Shown here piece by piece: positions 6,137 through 12,616 of a stretch of 13,370 bases of DNA. Origin of the DNA: Lachnospiraceae bacterium UBA3821 (GTDB taxonomy: Bacteria; Bacillota; Clostridia; Lachnospirales; Lachnospiraceae); assembly GCA_002368865.1 (NCBI GenBank), contig DFDT01000010.1, forward strand, positions 1-13,370, read 5' to 3'. Position 1 is the first letter of the stretch, and the number at the start of each line of letters is the position of its first letter. The notes under the pieces are model-generated. The model searched no databases, was not told the origin of the DNA, and saw only the letters and a list, made by a program, of their open reading frames with translations. The position numbers and the translations under genes were made by a program.

Positions 6137-7744
6137 TCATATTGCTTCAAAGACAAAATATTCCACAGCGACGGTTCCACCGCCATCTCCTTCCTTGATT
6201 GCAAACAGTCCTGCTTTTGCCCCTACCCAGCGTCCGGGCGTGGCCGCTTCTGTTTTGCCCACAGGATAAAACGTACTTCCGTCCGCACTAACTGCGAAAG
6301 AAATCTCTTTCGCGTCTTTCACCTGCATGCGCAGATAAATCTTACAAGACGGCAGGCTCTCATCTCCCGATGTACTGTCCTTTGCCGTCTCGGGCATCTC
6401 GATAGCAACCTGTGTTTCGTCTTCTTTCTCCCAGTTTCCGGTACGCTGCCAGAGTCTGATCCGACCGTTCTCTTTCCCCACCGTCAACGCCGTATAATGC
6501 AGACACTGGGATATCAGTCCGGCCGCATCGCCCTCCTGCATTCCTTCCAGATGCAGGCAGGTCGTGATCCGGAATTCCGGCGCCGGCCACTTCTGTAACA
6601 ACAGATTCGGCACATCGCACAGCTGCGGAGGACGTACCTCCTCCTGCTGCCCACACGGTATACGCTGCGCGCACTCCGCATGCAATACCAAACAACCGTC
6701 TTTCAGTTCATACCAGGACGGTTTGGGATTGGCATTCCATTGCCACTGTAACCCCAACTTCTCCCCGTCAAAGAAATCGCTGTCCTCCGGCGCATCAATG
6801 GGGTAGGAACCGCCCACATTCGGCTTGCAATAGTGCATCACAGGCTCCCCACAGCCATCCGCATCGTTCCCACCGATCACCGGCCAGTCATTCTCCCAGC
6901 GCATCGGCTGCAAATGGATGATCCGGCCTGCATTGCCCACATCCTGAAAATGGATAAACCAATTCTCCCCGGTCGGGGTATCCACCCAGGCGCCCTGATG
7001 CGGGCCGTTCACAGGCGAATTACCCTGCCGCAGCACGATTTTTTCCTCATAGGGACCGTAAATATTTTCTGACCGCAGCACCGTCTGCCAGCCGGTCCCC
7101 ACCCCGCCTGCCGGCGCAAATATGTAATAATAGCCGTTTCTTTTGTAAAGCTTGGGACCTTCAATGATTGGCTGCGTATCGTGCCCGTCAAACACAAACT
7201 GCCCGTCCCCCAGCACACCGGAGCAGTCCGGTTCCATGGGTGATACATAGAGATAGCTGTTGAAGCCGATCCTGCTTCTGGCAAACGCTGTCACCATATA
7301 TGCTTTCCCATCATCATCCCAGAACGGGCAGGGATCGATCCAGCCCGTCACCTGTTTTACAAAAGCGGGCTCACTCCATTCGCCCCAGGGATCATTCGTC
7401 TGGCACATCATGATCCCCTCATCCGGAAATGGTACAAACACATAATATACGCCATCGTGAAACCGGATGGACGGCGCCCATGCACCGCAGCCATGCACCG
7501 GTCTGTCATACCGCGCAAAGGGAAGCATCTGCATCACATAATTGATCACCTTCCAGTTTACCAGATCCTTTGAATGCAGGAGCGGCACCGAAGGCGCATT
7601 GCAAAAGCTGGAAGCAACCATAAAATAATCCTCTCCCACCCGGATCACATCCGGATCGGAGTAATCCGTGTAAAGGATGGGATTTGTGTACGTTCCGTCC
7701 CCCTGATCGGCGATCCACATTTTATGACAAACTGTCTGATCCAT
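6137..7744 (-). CDS. Intracellular glycoside hydrolase family 43 (beta-xylosidase / alpha-arabinofuranosidase type)
   Basis: 535 residues. GH43 enzymes cut xylose or arabinose units from plant hemicellulose or pectin side-chain oligosaccharides with inversion. The five-bladed propeller shows all three acidic residues in context: D30 in YSDPDVIRV (general base), D137 in WIDPCPFWDDDG (pKa tuning) and E195 in IIEGPKLYKRNGYYYIF (general acid). HQGAW (249-253) is also conserved. From about residue 315 a second beta-sandwich domain follows (DFFDGEKLGLQWQWNANP...), of the C-terminal ConA-like type found in GH43 xylosidases. There is no signal peptide, so it acts in the cytoplasm. The ATG at 7744 is chosen because GGAGA precedes it and a predicted -10 box sits at 7790-7795; the ATG at 7777 would leave almost no leader. 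The exact substrate cannot be read from sequence. The nearby GH105 gene hints at pectin, but they are not in one operon. Confidence 0.9.
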   Translation of the reverse strand: MDQTVCHKMWIADQGDGTYTNPILYTDYSDPDVIRVGEDYFMVASSFCNAPSVPLLHSKDLVNWKVINYVMQMLPFARYDRPVHGCGAWAPSIRFHDGVYYVFVPFPDEGIMMCQTNDPWGEWSEPAFVKQVTGWIDPCPFWDDDGKAYMVTAFARSRIGFNSYLYVSPMEPDCSGVLGDGQFVFDGHDTQPIIEGPKLYKRNGYYYIFAPAGGVGTGWQTVLRSENIYGPYEEKIVLRQGNSPVNGPHQGAWVDTPTGENWFIHFQDVGNAGRIIHLQPMRWENDWPVIGGNDADGCGEPVMHYCKPNVGGSYPIDAPEDSDFFDGEKLGLQWQWNANPKPSWYELKDGCLVLHAECAQRIPCGQQEEVRPPQLCDVPNLLLQKWPAPEFRITTCLHLEGMQEGDAAGLISQCLHYTALTVGKENGRIRLWQRTGNWEKEDETQVAIEMPETAKDSTSGDESLPSCKIYLRMQVKDAKEISFAVSADGSTFYPVGKTEAATPGRWVGAKAGLFAIKEGDGGGTVAVEYFVFEAI

Positions 7745-7789
7745 ATCTTCTCTCCGTTTCCTCTGTATTTTCAACATACTTTTGATCCT

Positions 7790-7818
7790 ATTATACTATA
7801 GGGGCTGCTTTTTTACCA
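7790..7818 (-). promoter_or_regulatory. Candidate promoter of the GH43 gene
   Basis: Perfect -10 TATAAT on the minus strand (7790-7795) with a poor -35 TGGTAA (7813-7818) at 17-bp spacing. The -35 overlaps the stop of the EIIA-like gene. Predicted start near 7783, consistent with translation from 7744. Confidence 0.4.
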
Positions 7819-8427
7819 GAAGAGTTCCATTTCCCCTCTGTTCTCCAACAATTCGCCTTCCACCTGGAGTCTGCCCCCGCGAGCCACATAGATCAACGGC
7901 TCCCCGACCTTCATATGGGCCAGCTCGGTCACCGCCATCTGTTCAAACGCTTCCGCGTTCTGCACGCTGACCATCACCTCGGGATTTGCACCGCCCGCAG
8001 CAATACCTTTGGGATCATATTCCATGATCAGTGCTCCCTTTCGCACATACTCATGCTCCATTACCCGACATCTGTAACAGTCACTGTACATATCGTCCAC
8101 ATGCTCTCCCACCTTCAACAGTACCTTCGCGCCAAACTCCGTCTCCAGCAGCATCGCGCTGCCCATGGGATAGAGTTTTTGGATTTTTCCCGCCGCAGGC
8201 GCATAGATTTTCCCCTGCTCCGGCATAATATGCATTTCCTTTTTTCCGTTTTCCTCCGTTACCCTGACCTCACCGGTCACCGGTGAAACGATCTCATTGC
8301 CTTTCAGGATTTTCTTGGTCTTGTATGCCTCCTCGTCCTCCACCAGATTCCACTGTAAACTCCTGCCGATCCAGAATCCTGTCATTGCCGACAGAATGCC
8401 TACTGCTGCCAATACAAACGTGTCCAT
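7813..8427 (-). CDS. Membrane-anchored EIIA-Glc-like protein lacking the phosphotransfer histidines
   Basis: 204 residues. Residues 4-21 form one hydrophobic segment (FVLAAVGILSAMTGFWIG). The rest matches the PTS EIIA-Glc (Crr) fold in order: IVSPVTGEV, GKIYAPAAGKIQKLYPMG, MLLETEFGAKVLLKVG, YVRKGALIMEYDP, NPEVMVSVQN. In true EIIA-Glc, two histidines line the active site (E. coli H75 and H90, in NHAFSI and FVHFG). Here they are S90 (GSAMLL) and K105 (LLKVG), so phosphate transfer is very unlikely. A structural, regulatory or cell-envelope role is possible. The ATG at 8427 is chosen for AGGAG with 7-base spacing; an ATG at 8472 would add a Lys/Arg-rich 15-residue stretch but has no ribosome site. 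The choice affects predicted topology: the short form suggests a cytoplasmic domain. Some carboxyl-terminal extension (about 178-204) has no EIIA counterpart. Confidence 0.8.
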   Translation of the reverse strand: MDTFVLAAVGILSAMTGFWIGRSLQWNLVEDEEAYKTKKILKGNEIVSPVTGEVRVTEENGKKEMHIMPEQGKIYAPAAGKIQKLYPMGSAMLLETEFGAKVLLKVGEHVDDMYSDCYRCRVMEHEYVRKGALIMEYDPKGIAAGGANPEVMVSVQNAEAFEQMAVTELAHMKVGEPLIYVARGGRLQVEGELLENRGEMELFW

Positions 8428-8493
8428 TTTTTTGCTCCTGTCACTTTTATTTGACTTCCTGTTTTTATCCATAATTTCTGCAAAAATATTTAA

Positions 8494-8521
8494 AATATAC
8501 TTGACATTTCGATAAAATCAA
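8494..8521 (-). promoter_or_regulatory. Candidate promoter of the EIIA-like gene
   Basis: Minus-strand -35 TTGATT (8516-8521), 16-bp spacer, -10 TATATT (8494-8499). Predicted start near 8487 gives a 60-base leader to the ATG at 8427. It overlaps the oppositely directed cold-shock promoter. Confidence 0.5.
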
Positions 8522-8530
8522 TGCTACAAT
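8501..8530 (+). promoter_or_regulatory. Distal promoter P1 of the cold-shock gene
   Basis: Perfect -35 TTGACA (8501-8506), 18-bp spacer, -10 TACAAT (8525-8530). Predicted start near 8537 would give a leader of about 167 bases, typical of cold-shock mRNAs, which contains the large hairpin at 8562-8631. Confidence 0.65.
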
Positions 8531-8561
8531 GTCTTTGTATTCTAAATGAAAGTCATTGAAC

Positions 8562-8638
8562 TCACATATTTTTGTAAGTCATTGTTACTTATATTTCCAT
8601 GCGAGTCATAATGGTTTACAAAAATATGTGATTTTTTT
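8562..8638 (+). promoter_or_regulatory. 24-pair leader hairpin followed by T7 upstream of the cold-shock gene
   Basis: Bases 8562-8585 pair with 8608-8631 without interruption: 16 Watson-Crick pairs, then 8 more of which 3 are G-U, around a 22-base loop. Seven T follow at 8632-8638. It lies between promoter P1 and the coding region, so it could act as a transcription attenuator or a temperature-sensing leader structure. The hexamer AGTCAT occurs at 8551, 8577 and 8604, spaced 26 and 27 bases. Confidence 0.65.
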
Positions 8639-8665
8639 GTCCTACGTTTTAGAATCGCCAATAAT
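8637..8665 (+). promoter_or_regulatory. Proximal promoter P2 of the cold-shock gene
   Basis: -35 TTGTCC (8637-8642), 17-bp spacer, -10 AATAAT (8660-8665). Predicted start near 8672 would give a short leader beginning at a small TTTGGG/CCCAAA hairpin (8671-8687) just before the ribosome site. Its -35 overlaps the T tract of the hairpin, so P1 and P2 may serve different conditions. Confidence 0.5.
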
Positions 8666-8703
8666 TATTATTTGGGAGATCCCCAAAAGAAGGAGGTACC
8701 AAC

Positions 8704-8919
8704 ATGAACAACGGTACAGTTAAATGGTTTAACGCTCAGAAGGGTTATGGTTTCATCACAAACGATGCAACCGGCGAGGAAGTATTCGTACATTTCTCCG
8801 CTATCAACGCAGAGGGCTTCAAGTCTCTTGAGGAAGGTCAGAAAGTTACTTTCGATACTGAGACCGATCCTCAGAACAGCAGCAAGGTTCGTGCTACCAA
8901 CGTTACTGTAGTAGCTTAA
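8704..8919 (+). CDS. Cold-shock domain protein (CspA family)
   Basis: 71 residues, the full length of a single cold-shock domain: a five-stranded OB fold that binds single-stranded RNA or DNA and melts mRNA structure, especially in the cold. RNP1 appears as KGYGFI (13-18) and RNP2 as VFVHF (27-31), with the aromatic residues W9, F18-region and F27/H30/F31 on the nucleic-acid face. It begins [16 protein letters not shown], the standard family start. AGGAGG at 8691-8696 lies 7 bases before the ATG. Codons are biased toward a few preferred triplets (CGT, GGT, AAC, CAG), suggesting high expression compared with neighbours. It is a single-gene unit: divergent promoters on one side and a strong terminator on the other. 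Which csp paralogue it is cannot be told from the sequence. Confidence 0.97.
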   Translation: MNNGTVKWFNAQKGYGFITNDATGEEVFVHFSAINAEGFKSLEEGQKVTFDTETDPQNSSKVRATNVTVVA

Positions 8920-8941
8920 TTACCTGAAGAAAACCGGATAG

Positions 8942-8973
8942 AAAGGCTGACTGATAAAGAGTCAGCCTTTTTT
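8942..8973 (+). terminator. Rho-independent terminator of the cold-shock gene
   Basis: Perfect 11-bp stem 8942-8952 with 8960-8970 (core GGCTGACT), 7-base loop, followed by T6 (8968-8973). It begins 22 bases after the csp stop codon. Confidence 0.93.
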
Positions 8974-8974
8974 C

Positions 8975-9004
8975 TTGTCAATTCAGCTGCATCCTGCATA
9001 TAAT
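8975..9004 (+). promoter_or_regulatory. Promoter of mntP
   Basis: -35 TTGTCA (8975-8980), 18-bp spacer, perfect -10 TATAAT (8999-9004). It starts right after the csp terminator T tract. Predicted start near 9011 leaves a leader of about 19 bases, too short for a yybP-ykoY manganese riboswitch. Confidence 0.7.
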
Positions 9005-9029
9005 ATGTTGTAGTATCAAGGAGATTTTT

Positions 9030-9602
9030 ATGAGTTTATTCAGCCTGTTTCTGATTGCCGTAGGACTCTCCATGGATGCCTTTGCCGTATCGATCTGCAA
9101 GGGTCTGGCGATGAAAAAGCTTTCCCTGCAAAAAGCCTGCATCGTCGGTCTATGGTTTGGCTCTTTTCAGGCGATTATGCCCGGAGTCGGCTATCTGCTC
9201 GGCAGTCAATTCGAAAAGTACATCACTGCGATCGATCACTGGATCGCTTTTGTCCTCCTGCTGCTGATCGGCATTTCCATGATCCGGGAAGCCATCTACG
9301 AAAAAGAGGAAGAAACCAATGATTCCCTGGATGGGAAGACCATGTTCCTGCTTGCCGTTGCCACCAGCATAGACGCTCTGGCCGTCGGTGTTACCTTCGC
9401 TTTTCTGCAGGTTTCCATCCTTCCGGCGATCACTTTTATCGGCAGTATCACCTTTCTCCTCTCCTGCATCGGTGTAAAGGTTGGGCATGTCTTCGGCACC
9501 AAATATAAAGCTAAGGCAGAGATTACAGGAGGCATCATCCTGATCCTGATCGGCGTCAAAATACTGTTAGAACATCTCGGTATCGTTCAATTTCCGATCT
9601 GA
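9030..9602 (+). CDS. mntP: Manganese efflux pump MntP
   Basis: 190 residues, the usual size of MntP (YebN), a six-helix inner-membrane exporter that relieves manganese excess. Both internal-repeat signature motifs are present: [11 protein letters not shown] with D16, and [10 protein letters not shown] with D115; these acidic residues correspond to those needed for Mn export in E. coli. [18 protein letters not shown] forms the last membrane helix. The loop between helices 3 and 4 ([14 protein letters not shown], about 91-104) is acidic, as in homologues. The ATG at 9030 follows AAGGAG (9018-9023) with 6-base spacing. It has its own promoter, placed directly after the csp terminator, and ends in a strong terminator. 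Unlike many mntP genes it shows no Mn riboswitch leader, so control here is either by a protein or constitutive. Identification is firm. Confidence 0.95.
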   Translation: MSLFSLFLIAVGLSMDAFAVSICKGLAMKKLSLQKACIVGLWFGSFQAIMPGVGYLLGSQFEKYITAIDHWIAFVLLLLIGISMIREAIYEKEEETNDSLDGKTMFLLAVATSIDALAVGVTFAFLQVSILPAITFIGSITFLLSCIGVKVGHVFGTKYKAKAEITGGIILILIGVKILLEHLGIVQFPI

Positions 9603-9619
9603 AACCGCAAAATGGCTAA

Positions 9620-9653
9620 AAAAGGCAGCTGCCCCATAACGCAGCTGCCTTTT
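9620..9653. terminator. Two-way terminator between mntP and the GH105 gene
   Basis: Perfect 13-bp stem 9620-9632 with 9641-9653 (core GGCAGCTGC), 8-base loop. T tracts follow on the plus strand (CCTTTTC) and, more strongly, on the minus strand (CCTTTTTTAG). It lies 17 bases after the mntP stop and 35 bases after the GH105 stop, serving both convergent genes. Confidence 0.92.
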
Positions 9654-9688
9654 CTATATTTGTAAAACCTTCTCTCCACTTTTAAAAC

Positions 9689-10831
9689 TCAATCATCCAA
9701 CCGGCGCAGCTCCGTGTAAGCCAGAAGCAACGGTCCCACACCCTTTGCGTCATCTTCTACAATGGGCTCGGACATGTAGTACTCAAAAGTACCGTTTCTG
9801 CGTGTGTTCTTCTCCGGTCCCAATCCGGCAACCAGACAAATACCGCCCAGGCTCAAATGGCCATCCTTCTCCTTCAGATATCTGTCACAGATTCCCTGGA
9901 ACGCTTTCAGACCATACTGTCTGTAGCTCTCCGGCAGGAATCCGAGACGCACACCCTTTAACAGGGAATATGCCATGATCGCACTACCGCTGGTCTCCAG
10001 ATAATTCGGCTCCTCACCGCCTCTTGCAGGAAGCTGGTACCACATACCGCTCTCATCCTGGAATTTCAACATGGAATCCATCAGATCCACAAAAACCTTC
10101 TGCAGATTATTGTACTGTTCTTTCCATTCCTCTCCCGGATCGCACTTATCCAATGTATCCAGAAGCGCCATGGAATACCAGCCAAGCGCTCTCAGCCAGA
10201 AGTTCTGGGAAAGTCCGGTCTCCTTGTCTGCCCAGAAAATGGACTTGGAGGAATCATAACCGTGATAATACAGACCGGTCTTGTCGTCTCTCATGTATTT
10301 TACGACATTTGCAAATTGGTCAAAAATATCTTTATAGTGCTCCTTATTGTTAAACTTGGTCTCATACTCCATGTAGAAGGGTTGTCCCATGTACATACCG
10401 TCCAGCCATACCTGTTCCGGATAAATCTGCTTATGCCAGAAATTTCCCTCTGCAGTACGGGGCTGTGTCCGCACCTGACTATAGATCAGATCGATGGCTT
10501 TTCTGTACTTCTCCTTACCATTCAATGCATACAATGCGAACAAGGTCTTGCCTGCGTTTACATTGTCGATATTGTACTCCTCCACGGAATACCCATCGAT
10601 GGTACCGTCCTCATGTACTCTGTGATCGATATATGCATCCGCAAAATCATAATACTTCTTCTCGCCGGTCGCACTATAAATCTCCAAAAGCGCCAGGATC
10701 ATACATCCGTCAATATAATTCCACCCTGAAATCTTTCCGCTTCGGGCTTTCTCAATGTTCCATGCAGGAACGTCCAAAGTACTCTTTTCAATCAATTCGT
10801 CGATATACTTCTCAAAAATTTCCATCTGCAT
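9689..10831 (-). CDS. Unsaturated rhamnogalacturonyl hydrolase, GH105 (YteR/YesR type)
   Basis: 380 residues, the normal length. GH105 enzymes are (alpha/alpha)6-barrel cytoplasmic hydrolases that remove the unsaturated galacturonic acid left at the end of oligosaccharides by pectate or rhamnogalacturonan lyases. The catalytic aspartate is D144 in PEQVWLDGMYMGQPF. Other active-site residues line up, one position shifted, with those I recall for B. subtilis YteR: D89 (IDNVNAGK), H133 (FWHK), H190 (LYYHGYD), R214 and W218 (FWLRALGWY). There is no signal peptide. The ATG at 10831 follows GGAGG with 8-base spacing; the ATG at 10846 overlaps that ribosome site. A promoter (10871-10899) and a shared terminator make it a single-gene unit. 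No transporter or lyase is next to it, so the uptake system must be elsewhere. Family assignment is firm; precise substrate is inferred. Confidence 0.94.
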   Translation of the reverse strand: MQMEIFEKYIDELIEKSTLDVPAWNIEKARSGKISGWNYIDGCMILALLEIYSATGEKKYYDFADAYIDHRVHEDGTIDGYSVEEYNIDNVNAGKTLFALYALNGKEKYRKAIDLIYSQVRTQPRTAEGNFWHKQIYPEQVWLDGMYMGQPFYMEYETKFNNKEHYKDIFDQFANVVKYMRDDKTGLYYHGYDSSKSIFWADKETGLSQNFWLRALGWYSMALLDTLDKCDPGEEWKEQYNNLQKVFVDLMDSMLKFQDESGMWYQLPARGGEEPNYLETSGSAIMAYSLLKGVRLGFLPESYRQYGLKAFQGICDRYLKEKDGHLSLGGICLVAGLGPEKNTRRNGTFEYYMSEPIVEDDAKGVGPLLLAYTELRRLDD

Positions 10832-10870
10832 AGGGCCAACCTCCATTGTCTTTTCATTCAGCTAATATCT

Positions 10871-10899
10871 AGTTTACATGACTTTGCACAAATAGTCAA
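10871..10899 (-). promoter_or_regulatory. Promoter of the GH105 gene
   Basis: Minus-strand -35 TTGACT (10894-10899), 17-bp spacer, -10 TAAACT (10871-10876). Predicted start near 10864, giving a leader of about 32 bases. I see no clear operator or CRE site overlapping it. Confidence 0.6.
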
Positions 10900-10945
10900 C
10901 GAAAACATGCCCTATTCATCATAAATTTTACCAATACAGTCAAAT

Positions 10946-11719
10946 TTACAATGCAGAATACTGTGCAATTTGCAATATAACGCAGGTCAGATAGAGCAAA
11001 ATCAAGTGAATTGGATAAAAACCGTAGAACAATGCCTTACAGGAAAATCCTTTTTTCCCTCTGTATAATGCCAGCAGCAGGAAAGCCGGTAACGCCTCCC
11101 ATTCCCAGAGAATCATACCGAATGTCAGATACCCCAGCACCAGCTGCAGCCATTTTCTGCTCCGCGTAAAATAAAACACCAGAATACATACCACGCCCAT
11201 CCAACTGTAATCCGTCCGGAACAGATATGCAAGCCCCATCCCCATGGCAGCGATCCCCAGCACGATCAAGCGAAGCAATGTCTCTGCCACCACAGGCGAC
11301 AGATCAGGGAACCATACGCCCCGCTTATTTTCTACCTCTTCTATCAGAATGATGGACAACAGACCAAAAAACAAGGTGAAAAACACATTCTGATAGCCCA
11401 ATTCCAGAATCTGACTTTGAAATGCGAGATCAAACGGGATTTCGCTTACCAGTGCAAATATCCCTAACCGGGCAAGATATTTCCACTTATTTCTGGTATA
11501 TTTCATCCCCTCCACAAGCATAAAACAGTAGATAACAAACGCGATCCGCCCAATACTGCGCATGGCGGTATACACCGGTATATATTGCCGGTATTGTCCC
11601 GCCATAAACAATCGCACCATTACCGCAGCCGCAATGTGATCGATCAGCATGGAGATCATCGCAATCACTTTCAGGGTACTGTTGCTGAGCCCTGGTGCTG
11701 TTTTTATTTTCGTTTCCAT
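10946..11719 (-). CDS. TraX family integral membrane protein
   Basis: 257 residues with about seven or eight hydrophobic segments, matching the TraX family (PF05857). The name comes from F-plasmid TraX, which N-acetylates pilin; chromosomal Firmicute members have no established role and probably modify a surface molecule. Conserved-looking marks: LKVIAMISMLIDHI with D27-H28, RSIGRIAF (54-61), MLVEGMKYT, RLGIFALVSEIPFDLAF with E93 and D97, and YQNVFFTLFFGLL (about 109-121). The ATG at 11719 is the only plausible start, but its ribosome site is poor: GGAAG lies about 16 bases away beside the upstream stop codon. That, and a 22-base gap, suggest co-transcription with the response regulator upstream. 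Gram-positive pilin modification cannot be claimed, since no pilin gene is nearby. No terminator is evident after it. Confidence 0.85.
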   Translation of the reverse strand: METKIKTAPGLSNSTLKVIAMISMLIDHIAAAVMVRLFMAGQYRQYIPVYTAMRSIGRIAFVIYCFMLVEGMKYTRNKWKYLARLGIFALVSEIPFDLAFQSQILELGYQNVFFTLFFGLLSIILIEEVENKRGVWFPDLSPVVAETLLRLIVLGIAAMGMGLAYLFRTDYSWMGVVCILVFYFTRSRKWLQLVLGYLTFGMILWEWEALPAFLLLALYRGKKGFSCKALFYGFYPIHLILLYLTCVILQIAQYSAL

Positions 11720-11741
11720 TAACTTTTTTGTTTCACTTCCT

Positions 11742-12440
11742 TTATCCGACTTTATAACCGCTTCCCCACACCACTTTCAGATATTGTGGATCTTTGGGAT
11801 TATCCTCGATCTTTTGGCGAATGTGCCGGATATGTACCGCAATCGTATTATCCACATCGTACGCCTGCATATGCCAGATAGACTCGTAAATCTGATCGAT
11901 CGAGAGCACTTTTCCCTTCTCCTTCACCAACAGCTTTAAGATCTCATATTCGCTGGGGGTCAGCTTCACCTCTCTGCCGTCCACCTTCACATTCCGATAC
12001 AGGTCATCCACCTCAAGCCCGTCCACCTTGTAGATATGTCCCACTGCGTATCTTGTCTGCATCAGCTGACAGTACCGTCTTATCTGGCTTTTGATCCGTG
12101 CCAGCAGTTCCAGCGGATTGCAGTCCGCAGTCACATAATCGTCCGCTCCGGCGTTCAGTGCCATGATCTTCGCGGACTCCTGCTTTTGTGCGGATACGAC
12201 AATGATCGAAATGTTGCTGCGCTTCCGGATATCTGCGAGCAGTTCCACTCCATTATACCAGTCCATACCATTTAATTCCACATCAAAAAGCAAAAGCTGC
12301 ATTTTATTTTTGTTTAAAAGCCGGAACAGCTCTTTCCTGTCCTCCACAATCGTGATATTTATATTTTCTCCCCGCAGAAGGGGCGTTACCTTGCCGGAAA
12401 TACCTGTATTGTCATTATAGAGCATTATATTACTTTCCAT
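11742..12440 (-). CDS. OmpR/PhoB-type response regulator with degenerate receiver domain
   Basis: 232 residues: a receiver domain (1-about 120) and a winged-helix DNA-binding domain (about 134-232). The latter is canonical: VKLTPSEYEILKLL (158-171), IDQIYESIWH, NTIAVHIRHIRQKIEDNP (198-215) and YLKVVWGSGYKV. The receiver keeps the phospho-acceptor D53 (LFDVEL) and S83, but the usual acidic pair motif reads YNDN (8-11) and the conserved lysine position in D-Y-x-T-K is A105 (DYVTADCNP). Phosphorylation-driven switching may therefore be weakened or absent. The ATG at 12440 is chosen because AGGAGG lies 9 bases upstream; an in-frame GTG at 12449 abuts that site. No histidine kinase gene is in the window. 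It precedes traX by 22 bases, so TraX may be its target or partner. Fold is certain; regulatory mode is inference. Confidence 0.93.
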   Translation of the reverse strand: MESNIMLYNDNTGISGKVTPLLRGENINITIVEDRKELFRLLNKNKMQLLLFDVELNGMDWYNGVELLADIRKRSNISIIVVSAQKQESAKIMALNAGADDYVTADCNPLELLARIKSQIRRYCQLMQTRYAVGHIYKVDGLEVDDLYRNVKVDGREVKLTPSEYEILKLLVKEKGKVLSIDQIYESIWHMQAYDVDNTIAVHIRHIRQKIEDNPKDPQYLKVVWGSGYKVG

Positions 12441-12520
12441 TTTATTCACCCTCCTATGTACACTGTATCAGAGCAATGCATCTTTTTTGCAAAGATATTC
12501 TTAATATTTGCTTAATACAC

Positions 12521-12559
12521 AAAAAAAGCCTCTCAATATATTAGACGTATTTGAGAGGC
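12521..12559 (-). terminator. Rho-independent terminator of truA
   Basis: Reading the minus strand, a 9-bp stem GCCTCTCAA / TTGAGAGGC (12551-12559 with 12528-12536), a 14-base loop, then T7 (12521-12527). It lies 57 bases after the truA stop and separates truA from the response regulator. No T tract follows on the plus strand. Confidence 0.9.
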
Positions 12560-12616
12560 AAAATGTTTCACAATCCTGTTACTTTATTTTATTTTTAGAA
12601 ATTTCCAAATAGATTT

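Noticed and set aside
8428..8472. Longer start for the EIIA-like protein at 8472
   Set aside because: It would give a Lys/Arg-rich leader, but there is no Shine-Dalgarno before it, while AGGAG lies 7 bases before the ATG at 8427. Not fully excluded.
8975..9029. yybP-ykoY manganese riboswitch before mntP
   Set aside because: There is not enough room: a strong terminator and a perfect -10 box lie within 60 bases of the start codon.
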